Positions 44,335-52,741 of a stretch of DNA of 64,000 nt are shown here, in pieces (position 1 is the stretch's first letter; the number at the start of each line of letters is the position of its first letter). Origin of the DNA: DATJCV01 sp963707665 (GTDB lineage Bacteria > Pseudomonadota > Gammaproteobacteria > Burkholderiales > Burkholderiaceae_D); assembly GCA_963707665.1 (NCBI GenBank), contig CAVPQU010000015.1, positions 124,001-188,000 of the forward strand, written 5' to 3'. A program made the position numbers and the translations under genes. Below the pieces are notes generated by a model. The model did not search any database. It worked only from the letters and a program-made list of their open reading frames with translations, and was not told where the DNA came from.

Positions 44335-44352
44335 AAGCAGAACAAAGACAAC

Positions 44353-45687
44353 ATGAACTACGCGCAAACACTGACCACGGCACCGGTCCTTCCCACTATC
44401 GTCAGGATGAGCCTGCCGAACATGGTGGCCATGGTGGCCACGACCCTGGTGAGCATCGTCGAAACTTCTTACGTCGGGCAATTGGGTACGCCGGCACTGG
44501 CCGGGATCGCCCTGGTGTTCCCTATGATCATGCTGCAGCACATGCTGTCGGCCGGCTCCATCGGCGGCGGCATCAGTTCGGCCATCAGTCGCGCCCTCGG
44601 CGCCGGCGATATGGCCAAGGCCGACTCGCTGGCCTGGCATGCAACCGTGATCAGCGTGGCCCTGGGATTGGCGTTCACGCTCCTGTTCCTGCTCGCCGGC
44701 CACGGGATATTCAGCCTCGTGGGCGGCGCCGGCGACACGCTGCAGCAGGCGCTGGCCTACTCGAACGTCGCCTTCGGCGGCGTGCTCAGCCTGTGGCTGT
44801 TGAATGGCTTCGCCTCCATCCTCAGGGCTTCCGGCAACATGAAAACGCCGTCCAATACCCTGCTGCTGGTGTCGGCGGGACAGATCGTGCTGGGCGGCGC
44901 ACTCGGCTTGGGCATCGGCCCCTTCCCGCGCTTAGGCATGGCCGGCGTGGCGCTGGGCATGGTGCTGTCGTTCACCGCCGGCGGGCTCTATCTGTTCTGG
45001 TATCTGCGGACCGGCCAGGGCCGCTTGCGCCTGCGATTCGATCGCGCTCTACGAGCGGATTATTTGACCGACATCCTCAAGGTCGGCGGCATCTCTAGCC
45101 TCTCTTCCATCCAGACCGTGCTCACCATCCTGATTCTGACCCGCATCATGGCCGGCTTCGGCACCGAGGCGCTGGCGGGATACGGCATCGGCGCACGCCT
45201 GGAATTCATGATCATTCCCGTCTGCTTCGCCATCGGCGTGGCCTGTCTTCCTCTGGTCGGCATGTCGCTCGGCGCCGGCTTCGTCTCGCGCGCGCGGAAG
45301 GTGGCGTGGACCGGGGCGGGATTGTCGGCGGCGGTGCTCGGGGTGGTGGGACTGGTGGTTGCCCTCTTCCCGACGGCCTGGACCAGTCTATTCACGACGA
45401 ATCCGCAAGTGACAGCCTATGCCAGCGACTATTTCCTGTGGGTCGGCCCCTTCTACTGCATGTTTGGCTTGGGGCTCTGCCTGTACTTTTCGGCGCAGGG
45501 CGCCGGCAAGCTGCTGGGCCCGGTGCTTGCAGGAACCGCGCGCCTGCTACTGGTGGCTGTGGGCGGCTGGTATTTGCTAAGCAAGGGTGCACCAGCGACC
45601 GCCATGTTTGCCTTGATCGGTGCTGCGATGCTGGTTTATGGCGGCCTGACCGCGATGTCGGTTTACTGGGCGCGGTGGGAACGCTAG
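44353..45687 (+). CDS. MATE-family multidrug efflux transporter
   Basis: A 444-residue inner-membrane exporter with 12 predicted helices in two homologous halves. The N-half begins RMSLPNMVAMVATTLVSIVETSYVGQLGTPALAGIAL, a typical MATE first helix pair, and the C-half echoes it with GGISSLSSIQTVLTILILTRIMAGFGTEALAGYGIGARLE. It would expel cationic drugs or metabolites using Na+ or H+. It is on the plus strand within the accessory island, followed by an EamA permease gene. Confidence 0.92.
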   Translation: MNYAQTLTTAPVLPTIVRMSLPNMVAMVATTLVSIVETSYVGQLGTPALAGIALVFPMIMLQHMLSAGSIGGGISSAISRALGAGDMAKADSLAWHATVISVALGLAFTLLFLLAGHGIFSLVGGAGDTLQQALAYSNVAFGGVLSLWLLNGFASILRASGNMKTPSNTLLLVSAGQIVLGGALGLGIGPFPRLGMAGVALGMVLSFTAGGLYLFWYLRTGQGRLRLRFDRALRADYLTDILKVGGISSLSSIQTVLTILILTRIMAGFGTEALAGYGIGARLEFMIIPVCFAIGVACLPLVGMSLGAGFVSRARKVAWTGAGLSAAVLGVVGLVVALFPTAWTSLFTTNPQVTAYASDYFLWVGPFYCMFGLGLCLYFSAQGAGKLLGPVLAGTARLLLVAVGGWYLLSKGAPATAMFALIGAAMLVYGGLTAMSVYWARWER

Positions 45688-45768
45688 AACATGTTGCTCC
45701 GACAAGCATACGTCGGCAAGTAGGTAACCCATATCAACCCGTGGACAGTACTGTAATCGGACACCGTC

Positions 45769-46758
45769 ATGACTAATCCCTGGTACAGCGCCGTTAACAG
45801 CAAAATGCGCAACTTGATCACGATACCCTCGAGCAAGCGCCCCGTCAGCGGGACGGCAGCCGCTGGGCGTGGCGTATCGCTTCGGATATACGCGAAGCTG
45901 GTACTCGTTGCGTTTCTGTGGGGCGGCACCTTCGTTGCTGGCCGAACCATGGCGCAAGAAGTGCCGTTCATGACGGCGGCCACCCTGCGCTTTATGATCG
46001 CTGCTCCCTTGCTTCTGGCTGTGGCATGGAAGCTGGAAGGCGGCCTGCCACGCTTAAGCGGCTCACAGCTTGTCGCGACATTCGTACTCGGATTCACCGG
46101 GATCTTTGTTTACAACGTCTGTTTTTTTGCAGCGCTGTCGCTGATGCCGGCCGGCCGCACTGCATTGTTTGTCGCCCTCAACCCGATCGTCACCGTCCTG
46201 TTGCTTGCGACCTTGTTGCGCGAGCGTATAGGCATGACAAAGTGGACAGGCATCGCACTGGCATTCGCTGGCGCTGCGATTGTCATTACGAAAGGCGAGC
46301 TCCTTGCCGCCTGGCGAGATATGACACAGCAAATCGGCGCTGGCGAAGCATTCATGATTTGCGCAGTCTCGAGCTGGGCCGCATATACAATCGTCGGGCG
46401 CGTCGCCCTGAAGGGATTGACGCCGATTGCCACCACTACCTATGCCGTTTTGTGGGGACTGGTGCTGCTTGCCGCCGGCGCCGCACTGGAATTCAGGACA
46501 CTTGATACCTCGAAGTTCACATGGCAAGTGTGGAGCGCGATCGCTTATCTCGGGGTATTCGGTACTGTCGTTGGATTCATCTGGTATTACGAGGGGGTGA
46601 AAGCGATCGGCCCGTCGCGCACTGCCGTGTTCAACAACCTGGTACCGGTCTTTGGCATCGTTCTGGCGTCATTATTGTTATCCGAGCCGATTCTGTTCTC
46701 GATGGTGGTCGGAGGCACGTTGGTGATTGGCGGCGTGACATTAACCAATCGGCAGTGA
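45769..46758 (+). CDS. EamA/DMT-family permease
   Basis: A 329-residue inner-membrane transporter with ten hydrophobic helices in two EamA repeats: KLVLVAFLWGGTFVAGRTMA at about residue 43 begins the first, and AVSSWAAYTIVGRVALKGL near 205 begins the second. Substrates of such proteins range from amino acids to drugs and cannot be predicted. The first ~35 residues are hydrophilic and the start may lie at a later Met. Codon use is less GC-biased than in core genes, like the rest of the island. Confidence 0.9.
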   Translation: MTNPWYSAVNSKMRNLITIPSSKRPVSGTAAAGRGVSLRIYAKLVLVAFLWGGTFVAGRTMAQEVPFMTAATLRFMIAAPLLLAVAWKLEGGLPRLSGSQLVATFVLGFTGIFVYNVCFFAALSLMPAGRTALFVALNPIVTVLLLATLLRERIGMTKWTGIALAFAGAAIVITKGELLAAWRDMTQQIGAGEAFMICAVSSWAAYTIVGRVALKGLTPIATTTYAVLWGLVLLAAGAALEFRTLDTSKFTWQVWSAIAYLGVFGTVVGFIWYYEGVKAIGPSRTAVFNNLVPVFGIVLASLLLSEPILFSMVVGGTLVIGGVTLTNRQ

Positions 46759-46798
46759 GGCGACAATGAACGAATTGGGTGTCTGGCATACCCCAGCA

Positions 46799-46870
46799 GC
46801 CATGCATCTGTCGATCGCCGAGCCATTGTCGATCGATCAGCCGCCCGGCATCCGCGCCGCGCCGCCTTGA
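46799..46870 (+). repeat. Copied fragment of the DUF1841 gene
   Basis: Bases 46799-46860 repeat 41068-41129 of the DUF1841 gene with two mismatches in 62. The copy keeps the reading frame (MHLSIAEPLSIDQPPGIRAAPP, then a stop). It is the right-hand duplicate flanking the accessory island. Confidence 0.9.
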
Positions 46871-47051
46871 CCAATAATCGTCTGTAAAAAATCACGAGGT
46901 CTGCGCTGCTCGTCAGCACAACGGACGCGATTGCTCACGCTATGGAAACAGCAAACCATCTGTGCCAACAACCGTGGTGACGCCTGCAGAAAAGGAGCAC
47001 CACTGCATCTCGCGCACCGCCTTACTGGTATCGCGATTTTATTTTAATATG
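46871..47051. other. Short gap to the right of the island copy; nothing recognised
   Basis: No reading frame, RNA or terminator is recognisable here. It leads into GAGTAT element 8, and the next gene is the convergent HDOD gene. Confidence 0.4.
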
Positions 47052-47110
47052 GGGTATATGCCTGAAGCGACCTTTTCGCACTCGAAAATTGACACTCGCA
47101 TTGGGAGTAT
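47052..47110 (+). repeat. GAGTAT element 8, direct type (half-sites 53 bp apart)
   Basis: GGGTATATGCC (47052) and GAGTATGCC (47105) are 53 bp apart. A central hairpin TTTTCG with CGAAAA sits at the same place as the hairpin of element 3. It closes the right side of the island and faces the end of the HDOD gene. Confidence 0.73.
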
Positions 47111-47122
47111 GCCAATGCAGGC

Positions 47123-47989
47123 TTAATCCGGGTTGCGCATCGCAAACCTGTGCTGCAGTTCGGCGTTCAACTCCGCCAGCACGGAGGCGTTCAATCCCAG
47201 TGCTTCGACCGCCAGGTTGCCGCCTTCGCGCCATTCGCGGGATTCGGGCTCGCCGCGAAAATCCTGGATCGCCTTTTCCACGATCAGGTTCGCTGCCACC
47301 AAGGCGCGCACGGCGGCCGGAATCGCTTCGTCGTACAGGGCGTCAGGCGCATGATGCAAGCGGATCGCCAGCACGACTTCCGGCGACATGCCCCAGTTTT
47401 CCGCCAGCAGCGCGCCGACCACGGTATGGTCGATGCCATGCCGGGAATTTTCGATCTCGACAAAATTTCCCGCTTCGGCGCGATTGGCGATCGTCAGCGT
47501 TTCCATGTAAGAAGGAAAATGCGCCTTCAGCAACGGGATGCCGATGTCGCAGAACAAGCCAAAGCTGTGCGCCAATTCGGGCGCCACGGCGTGCGTCTGT
47601 GCGGCCACATGGCTCATGCCGCGCGAACGTTTTTCAGAGACATCCCAAAAACGCGCCATCATCATCCGGCCATTCGCCAGCGCCTTACGGGTGATCAATC
47701 CCGTCATCACTGCGCCGCATTGGTCGATGCCAAGCAACACCACGGCATCCTGCACCGTTTCAACCCGTCGGCGCACACCGAGGTAAGCGGAGTTGGCGCT
47801 CTGCAGCAGGTTTCCGGCCATCGCCGCATCGCGTCCCAGCAGCTGCGCCACTTTCTTCAGATGGGGTTCTTCCCTGCGCATTTCGTGCTGCAGGGCCATC
47901 AGCAATGCCGGCCGCGGCGGAATCTTGATCGAACGCACCAGGTCGGCGGCCGCGGCGGGCAAAACCGTCTTGAGTTGGTGTTCGGACAC
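47123..47989 (-). CDS. HDOD domain protein
   Basis: A 288-residue protein consisting mainly of an HDOD domain (residues ~20-215), a helical output/signalling module related to HD phosphohydrolases but lacking the metal-binding HD pair. The core is SIKIPPRPALLMALQHEM and VAQLLGRDAAMAGNLLQSAN then SAYLGVRRRVETVQDAVVLLG. Such proteins often modulate signalling or motility. I choose the GTG at 47989 because AGGAG lies 7 bases upstream; an ATG further upstream overlaps the terminator of the cytochrome genes. Confidence 0.87.
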   Translation of the reverse strand: MSEHQLKTVLPAAAADLVRSIKIPPRPALLMALQHEMRREEPHLKKVAQLLGRDAAMAGNLLQSANSAYLGVRRRVETVQDAVVLLGIDQCGAVMTGLITRKALANGRMMMARFWDVSEKRSRGMSHVAAQTHAVAPELAHSFGLFCDIGIPLLKAHFPSYMETLTIANRAEAGNFVEIENSRHGIDHTVVGALLAENWGMSPEVVLAIRLHHAPDALYDEAIPAAVRALVAANLIVEKAIQDFRGEPESREWREGGNLAVEALGLNASVLAELNAELQHRFAMRNPD

Positions 47990-48034
47990 AATCAGCTCCT
48001 GAGATGGGCAGGCAGACCGGCCCGCCAGCGGCCG

Positions 48035-48060
48035 TAAAAAAGCCACGGCTAACCGTGGCT
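48035..48060 (-). terminator. Intrinsic terminator after the cytochrome c genes
   Basis: On the minus strand AGCCACGG pairs with CCGTGGCT across a 4-base loop, followed by a T-run. It ends the cytochrome pair and insulates the HDOD gene. Confidence 0.92.
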
Positions 48061-48088
48061 TCTTGTCGTTTTCAGGCGTTGCGCTGGC

Positions 48089-48442
48089 TTATTTGCGCAG
48101 CACCAGCGTACCGGGCAGGCTGTGCAGATAGGCAGCGATATTCTGGATGTCCTGACGCGACAGCGCTTTTGCCTGCGCCCCCATGATCGCGTTGCCGCGC
48201 CCATTGGCGCCATTGACGCCACGTTGATAACCAACCAGCGCATGCGCCAGGTAATCCTGATGCTGGCCAGCCAGCTTCGGATAGCTCGGGTCGATCGGCG
48301 TATTGTAGTCGGCGCCGTGGCAGGCGGCACAATTGAACTTGGCGGCAGCCGCCTTGCCGGCTTCGACATTGCCAGCAGCCAGGGCACTGGCCGTCACGCT
48401 TGCGCAGATTACAGCCAGCAGCGAAGTAAGAATCTTGTTCAT
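48089..48442 (-). CDS. Small periplasmic cytochrome c (c553/c4-like)
   Basis: A 117-residue class I cytochrome c. The signal peptide is ILTSLLAVICASVTASALAAG, then the heme site CAACHG near residue 38, and the axial-Met region GRGNAIMGAQAKALS near 82. It carries electrons in the periplasm, probably between the bc1 complex and a terminal oxidase or reductase. It follows another cytochrome gene by 11 bases on the same strand, and a strong terminator comes after it. Confidence 0.93.
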   Translation of the reverse strand: MNKILTSLLAVICASVTASALAAGNVEAGKAAAAKFNCAACHGADYNTPIDPSYPKLAGQHQDYLAHALVGYQRGVNGANGRGNAIMGAQAKALSRQDIQNIAAYLHSLPGTLVLRK

Positions 48443-48453
48443 ATGCGTTCCCG

Positions 48454-48780
48454 TTATTTTTGCTGTGCGTAATAAGCCGCAAGATCGGCAATGTCCTGAT
48501 CCGACAGGCTTTCCGCGATGCCGCGCATCGACGGATGCTTGCGATCGCCTTTCTTGTACGCATGCAGCGCGCTCTCGATGTATTTGGCGCTTTGGCCACC
48601 TAGCAGCGGCACTTCGTATACTTCCGGAAATGCAGTCTTGTAGCCGGGAATGGCGTGGCAGCCTATGCACATGGCAACCTTGTCTTTCTCCTTGGCTGCA
48701 TCGGCATTGCCCACCACGTCCGCAGCGACGGCAAAATTGACAGCCGCCGCAAGCGCGAGAAAAGCAAATATTTTTTTCAT
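48454..48780 (-). CDS. Small periplasmic cytochrome c
   Basis: A 108-residue class I cytochrome c with signal peptide KKIFAFLALAAAVNFAVAAD, heme site CIGCHA near residue 38 and the axial-Met region HPSMRGIAESLSDQDIADLAAY near 83. It is the first gene of a two-cytochrome operon, so the two probably act together as a diheme-equivalent carrier. The start at 48780 gives the normal signal peptide; the longer frame upstream is not convincing. Confidence 0.93.
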   Translation of the reverse strand: MKKIFAFLALAAAVNFAVAADVVGNADAAKEKDKVAMCIGCHAIPGYKTAFPEVYEVPLLGGQSAKYIESALHAYKKGDRKHPSMRGIAESLSDQDIADLAAYYAQQK

Positions 48781-48947
48781 ATTGGTGGAATAAATGAAAG
48801 CGAAACGGGTTTGGTGCAAGCGAACCGGCAGCCGGACGGCGCGAATCGTGTTGCGCCGCGGCACGAAAAAACGGTTAATTTTAACTCAATAATATTGCTT
48901 CGTCCAAACCTCGAATTCGACCCGGCAAGCGCTATGCGCGCAAGCGG

Positions 48948-51071
48948 CTAGGCTCGCCGGCGCTTGGGCGGCGTGGCCACTTCCGTTGTCTCGTCGATGG
49001 CGGCGTCAGGAAGTCCCCGCTTTGCACTTGGCAACAGGAAGAAGCGTGGCGCTGCCAGCATGCGCCGCAGCAGCGCGCGCAGTACCAGGCGCCGCGTGCG
49101 GCCCGGCACTTCGCGTGCACCCAGCGCCAGCATCAGGGCACAGCCAAAGCCGACGCCGATGTTCAGCAAGCCGGTAACCCCGACGCCTGCCAGCGCCAGC
49201 CAGAATTGCGGCGTACTCCAGACAGTCCAGCCAAGACTGCAGGCAGCCGCCACCAGCGTCCCCGCCGCCAGCGTTACATGCCGCACGCCAAACGGTAGGC
49301 CGAAAAACTGCGCGACCACCGGCGTGATGCCGAGCAAGACTGCCAGCGCAACATAGCCGGCCACGCGCGCCAGATTGCGTTCCAGCCAGTCGGCGCACCG
49401 TTCGGCTCGGGTCACGCCCAGAATCCGGGTGAGGCGCCGATTTTGTGCCAGCGAGCGGCGCACCCGGCGCAACACGAACCAGTTATCGGCAAAGCCGGCC
49501 AGCAATCCGGCAACAAACAGCAGCACACCGGTCAACGCGGCAAACAGCGGCGTGGCGCCAACCAGCGACAACTGTTTCAGCGCGGCATGAGCCTGCTCGA
49601 AGTTCAGCAGCGGCACCCCGCGCGCCCAGCCAATTGCCAGCGCCAGCACGCTCAAGAGCGACAGCACGCCCAGCAAATTGCCGATCAGTGCCGCGCTCTG
49701 CGCCCGCAATAATTGCGCTGTTTCGGCCACTAAGCCGCGCAGCCCGACTAAGGTATCCAGCGCGCCCATCCGGGCCGCCAGTGCCGGCGCCGTCACCGCC
49801 GGCTGGCACGCAGCCAGCACGCCGCCGCCGGCAGCGATGGCGAGGAAGATCACGGCGTAACCGAGCGCCATCCACGCCCCTTCGAAAAATCTGGCCTGGC
49901 CAACGTGGGACTCGCCCAGGAACAATTTTCCCAGCACCGTCAAGGCAACCACGCCGCCGCCAATCACCGCCGCTTTCAGCAGCGTGCGGTATTCACGGCG
50001 ATTGCGTACCCGGTCATGCTGGCCGTGCTGGCGGTTGCGCTCGACCATCTTGCGCGCACGCAGCGCAAAACTGCGCTGCACCAGGCTATTGACTGACGCC
50101 CGGTGATGCTGGGCTGCAATCAGATCGGCCAACAGCCGCTGCGCCTGGGCCTGTGCAGCGCCTTCACTGTCACTGTCGCTGGAGGCGGCGCGCAAGTCGA
50201 TCAGGCAGCCGATGCGCACCAGTTGCGCCCGCATCCGCTCGACCTTGTATACCAGGCTGAGCGAGACGCCGTATTCGTCCAGATGGGCATAGATCTTGTC
50301 CGTCTGTGCCTGGCAAACGGCAAGCAGCATGCGCACGCTGCGCAGCGCCGCCATATCATGCGCAGCGGCAACCTGAAATTTCTCCAGTTCGCGGCGCAGC
50401 GCCATGAACGGGGTTGCCTGCAGGGGCAGCGTCGTTCCCAGTCGCTGGCGAAAATCCGGACTGATGCCGACCGCAATCACCACCGTCGCTAGATAAGTCA
50501 GTGCTTCGTCAATCTGTTGGCGATACGCATGCGCGATGCCATGGTCCGCCGCCAGCTTCCAGATGCGCTGCAGCTCTGGCCGTTCCAGACCAAGCAGCCA
50601 ATCGGCATCGGCCGGGCGCGGAAACATCGCCATAAACAGCGCCGACAAATTTATGTTGGCAGGCGGGCGCGGCAAGATTTTCTTGGCCACACGCCGCCCC
50701 AATTCGCTGAAAAACGCTGGCTCATGCGGCAAACCGGTGGCGGAAAATAATTCCGGCCCCTTGGCTTGGCGCAGGGTTTTTTGCAATGTGGCTTGTACCA
50801 GGCGCCGCTGGTCGCGATGCTGATCCAGCCAGTCAAGCAGGAAACGCAGACGTTGGTAGCGCGCACCGGCCGCGCTGACTTGTTCGCGACGCAGCCATTC
50901 GGCGCAATCGATTATCCAGTTGGCACGCTGATCCCAGCTGGCAAACGGATTGGCGCGGCTTACGAGTGCTGCCACTTGCGCTTCGTAATCCAGGTGCGGC
51001 TGGCGTCGGGTGCTAGCGCCGCGCCGAAGCCGACGCCAGAAGACGCCTATTTTGAGAAAGAGCATTTTCAT
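48948..51071 (-). CDS. Gcr-type 'site-specific recombinase' family membrane protein
   Basis: A 707-residue protein of the family named after gonococcal gcr and catalogued as a site-specific recombinase. The N-terminal ~350 residues are helical and soluble (ASWDQRANWIIDCAEWLRRE, FSATGLPHEPAFFSELGRRV). The C-terminal ~330 residues contain about eight hydrophobic helices, for example YRTLLKAAVIGGGVVALTVLG and VAGYVALAVLLGITPVVAQF. No recombinase active-site motif is apparent, so the family name should be treated with caution. It is divergent from the MoxR gene. Confidence 0.85.
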   Translation of the reverse strand: MKMLFLKIGVFWRRLRRGASTRRQPHLDYEAQVAALVSRANPFASWDQRANWIIDCAEWLRREQVSAAGARYQRLRFLLDWLDQHRDQRRLVQATLQKTLRQAKGPELFSATGLPHEPAFFSELGRRVAKKILPRPPANINLSALFMAMFPRPADADWLLGLERPELQRIWKLAADHGIAHAYRQQIDEALTYLATVVIAVGISPDFRQRLGTTLPLQATPFMALRRELEKFQVAAAHDMAALRSVRMLLAVCQAQTDKIYAHLDEYGVSLSLVYKVERMRAQLVRIGCLIDLRAASSDSDSEGAAQAQAQRLLADLIAAQHHRASVNSLVQRSFALRARKMVERNRQHGQHDRVRNRREYRTLLKAAVIGGGVVALTVLGKLFLGESHVGQARFFEGAWMALGYAVIFLAIAAGGGVLAACQPAVTAPALAARMGALDTLVGLRGLVAETAQLLRAQSAALIGNLLGVLSLLSVLALAIGWARGVPLLNFEQAHAALKQLSLVGATPLFAALTGVLLFVAGLLAGFADNWFVLRRVRRSLAQNRRLTRILGVTRAERCADWLERNLARVAGYVALAVLLGITPVVAQFFGLPFGVRHVTLAAGTLVAAACSLGWTVWSTPQFWLALAGVGVTGLLNIGVGFGCALMLALGAREVPGRTRRLVLRALLRRMLAAPRFFLLPSAKRGLPDAAIDETTEVATPPKRRRA

Positions 51072-51186
51072 GGGAAAGGGAAATTCCTTGCAGGTAATGC
51101 GTATCGGCAGGCATGGCTGGCGGCACGCAGAGGGAATTGTGATCTCGCTTATACTTGGTCTTATTTTCTACTTGATGACACCGGCT

Positions 51187-52041
51187 ATGCGACAAGACAC
51201 GCGTTTCGAAGGTTCCCAGACTTATGTTGCCACCGACGACCTGAAACTGGCCGTCAACGCCGCCTTGCGGCTGCAGCGCCCGCTGCTGATCAAGGGCGAA
51301 CCCGGCACCGGCAAGACCATGCTGGCCGAGGAAGTGGCGGCCGCGCTCGGCATGCCGCTGCTGCAATGGCACGTCAAGTCCACCACCAAGGCGCAGCAGG
51401 GGCTGTACGAATACGACGCGGTGTCGCGCCTGCGCGATTCGCAACTGGGTGACGAACGCGTCAAGGACATCCACAACTACATTGTCAAGGGCGTGCTGTG
51501 GCAGGCCTTTACCGCCGATCAACAGGTGGTGCTGCTGATCGACGAAATCGACAAGGCCGACATCGAATTCCCGAACGACTTGCTGCGCGAACTGGACCGG
51601 ATGGAGTTCTACGTCTACGAAACGCGCGAAATGGTGAAAGCCAAACACCGGCCGCTGGTGATCATCACCTCCAACAATGAAAAGGAATTGCCGGACGCCT
51701 TCCTGCGCCGCTGCTTCTTCCACTACATCAAGTTTCCCGACAAGGACACGATGCAGGACATCGTCGGTGTGCACTTCCCGAATCTGAAAAAGGACTTGCT
51801 GGCGCAGGCCCTGCACACCTTCTATGAAGTGCGCGAAGTGCCGGGCCTGAAGAAGAAGCCGTCGACCTCGGAACTGCTGGACTGGCTGAAGCTGCTGCTG
51901 GCCGAAGACATCCCGCCGGAAGCGCTGCGCAGCAAGGACGCCAAGACCGTGGTGCCGCCGCTGCACGGCGCGCTGCTGAAGAACGAGCAGGACGTGCATC
52001 TGTTCGAACGCCTGGTGTTCATGTCGCGCGCAAACCGGTAA
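51187..52041 (+). CDS. MoxR-type AAA+ ATPase
   Basis: A 284-residue AAA+ protein that probably remodels or activates a partner. Walker A is LLIKGEPGTGKTMLAEE (residues ~32-48), Walker B LLIDEIDKADIEFPNDLLRE near 117, and sensor 1 VIITSNNEKELPDAF near 155. It acts with a VWA-domain protein in other systems, and a VWA gene lies 690 bases downstream in the same direction. I start at MRQDTRFEGSQ (51187); the longer frame overlaps the divergent Gcr gene. Confidence 0.93.
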   Translation: MRQDTRFEGSQTYVATDDLKLAVNAALRLQRPLLIKGEPGTGKTMLAEEVAAALGMPLLQWHVKSTTKAQQGLYEYDAVSRLRDSQLGDERVKDIHNYIVKGVLWQAFTADQQVVLLIDEIDKADIEFPNDLLRELDRMEFYVYETREMVKAKHRPLVIITSNNEKELPDAFLRRCFFHYIKFPDKDTMQDIVGVHFPNLKKDLLAQALHTFYEVREVPGLKKKPSTSELLDWLKLLLAEDIPPEALRSKDAKTVVPPLHGALLKNEQDVHLFERLVFMSRANR

Positions 52042-52046
52042 ACAGG

Positions 52047-52104
52047 GAGTATGCCGTAAAAATGGCCATTCTCGGACGTATTACGGTCCTCTTTAAAAAT
52101 ACTC
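52047..52104. repeat. GAGTAT element 9, inverted type (half-sites 52 bp apart)
   Basis: The clearest inverted copy: GGGAGTATGCC on the left and AAAAATACTCCC on the right, with an 8-base terminal inverted repeat (GGGAGTAT/ATACTCCC). A small hairpin occupies the centre. It lies between the MoxR and GNAT genes, so it would be transcribed within that operon. Confidence 0.78.
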
Positions 52105-52138
52105 CCATACGCATATTCATCGCCCCGGTACCGCAGCC

Positions 52139-52741
52139 ATGATCGCGATCGAACCGCTCACCCTCGCCGGCCGCCATGTGGCGCTGGAGCCGCTGACGCT
52201 GGCGCACCGCGATGCGCTGGCGGCGGCGGCCGCCGACGGCGAACTGTGGAAGCTCTGGTACACCTCGGTGCCGGCGCCGGAGCAGATGCAGGCCGAGATC
52301 GAGCGCCGCCTCGGCCTGCAGCAGCAAGGCAGCATGCTGCCGTTCGCGATCCGCCGCAGCGACACCGGCGCGCTGTGCGGCATGACCACCTATATGCACA
52401 TCGACGCCGCCAACCACCGCCTGGAAATCGGCTCGACCTGGTACGCCCAAAGCGCGCAGCGCACCGCGATCAATACCGAAGCCAAGCTGCTGCTCCTGAC
52501 GCACGCGTTCGAGACCTGGGCCTGCATCGCGGTCGAATTCCGCACGCACTGGATGAACCAGCAATCGCGCGCGGCGATCGCCCGCCTCGGCGCCAGGCAG
52601 GACGGCATCCTGCGCAACCACCAGCGGCTGGCCGACGGCTCCTTGCGCGACACCGTGGTGTTTTCCATCATCGAATCGGAATGGCCGACGATCCGACGCC
52701 ATCTGCAATTCAAACTTGACCGCAAGGAAGTGCCGTGCTGA
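52139..52741 (+). CDS. GNAT-family N-acetyltransferase (RimJ/RimL-like)
   Basis: A 200-residue acetyltransferase that moves acetyl from acetyl-CoA to an amine. It has the RimJ/RimL-type layout with LEPLTLAHRDALAAAAADGE near the start, LEIGSTWYAQSAQRTAINTE near residue 98 (pantetheine-binding strand), and QSRAAIARLGARQDGILRNHQ near 140. The substrate is unknown. The VWA gene starts inside its last codons (7-base overlap), so the two are translationally coupled even though their functions are not obviously linked. Confidence 0.9.
   Translation: MIAIEPLTLAGRHVALEPLTLAHRDALAAAAADGELWKLWYTSVPAPEQMQAEIERRLGLQQQGSMLPFAIRRSDTGALCGMTTYMHIDAANHRLEIGSTWYAQSAQRTAINTEAKLLLLTHAFETWACIAVEFRTHWMNQQSRAAIARLGARQDGILRNHQRLADGSLRDTVVFSIIESEWPTIRRHLQFKLDRKEVPC

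Noticed and set aside
5351..47110. CRISPR array as an explanation of the regularly spaced GAGTAT repeats
   Set aside because: Each locus has only two 6-7 base units, the loci are kilobases apart, and no cas genes are present.
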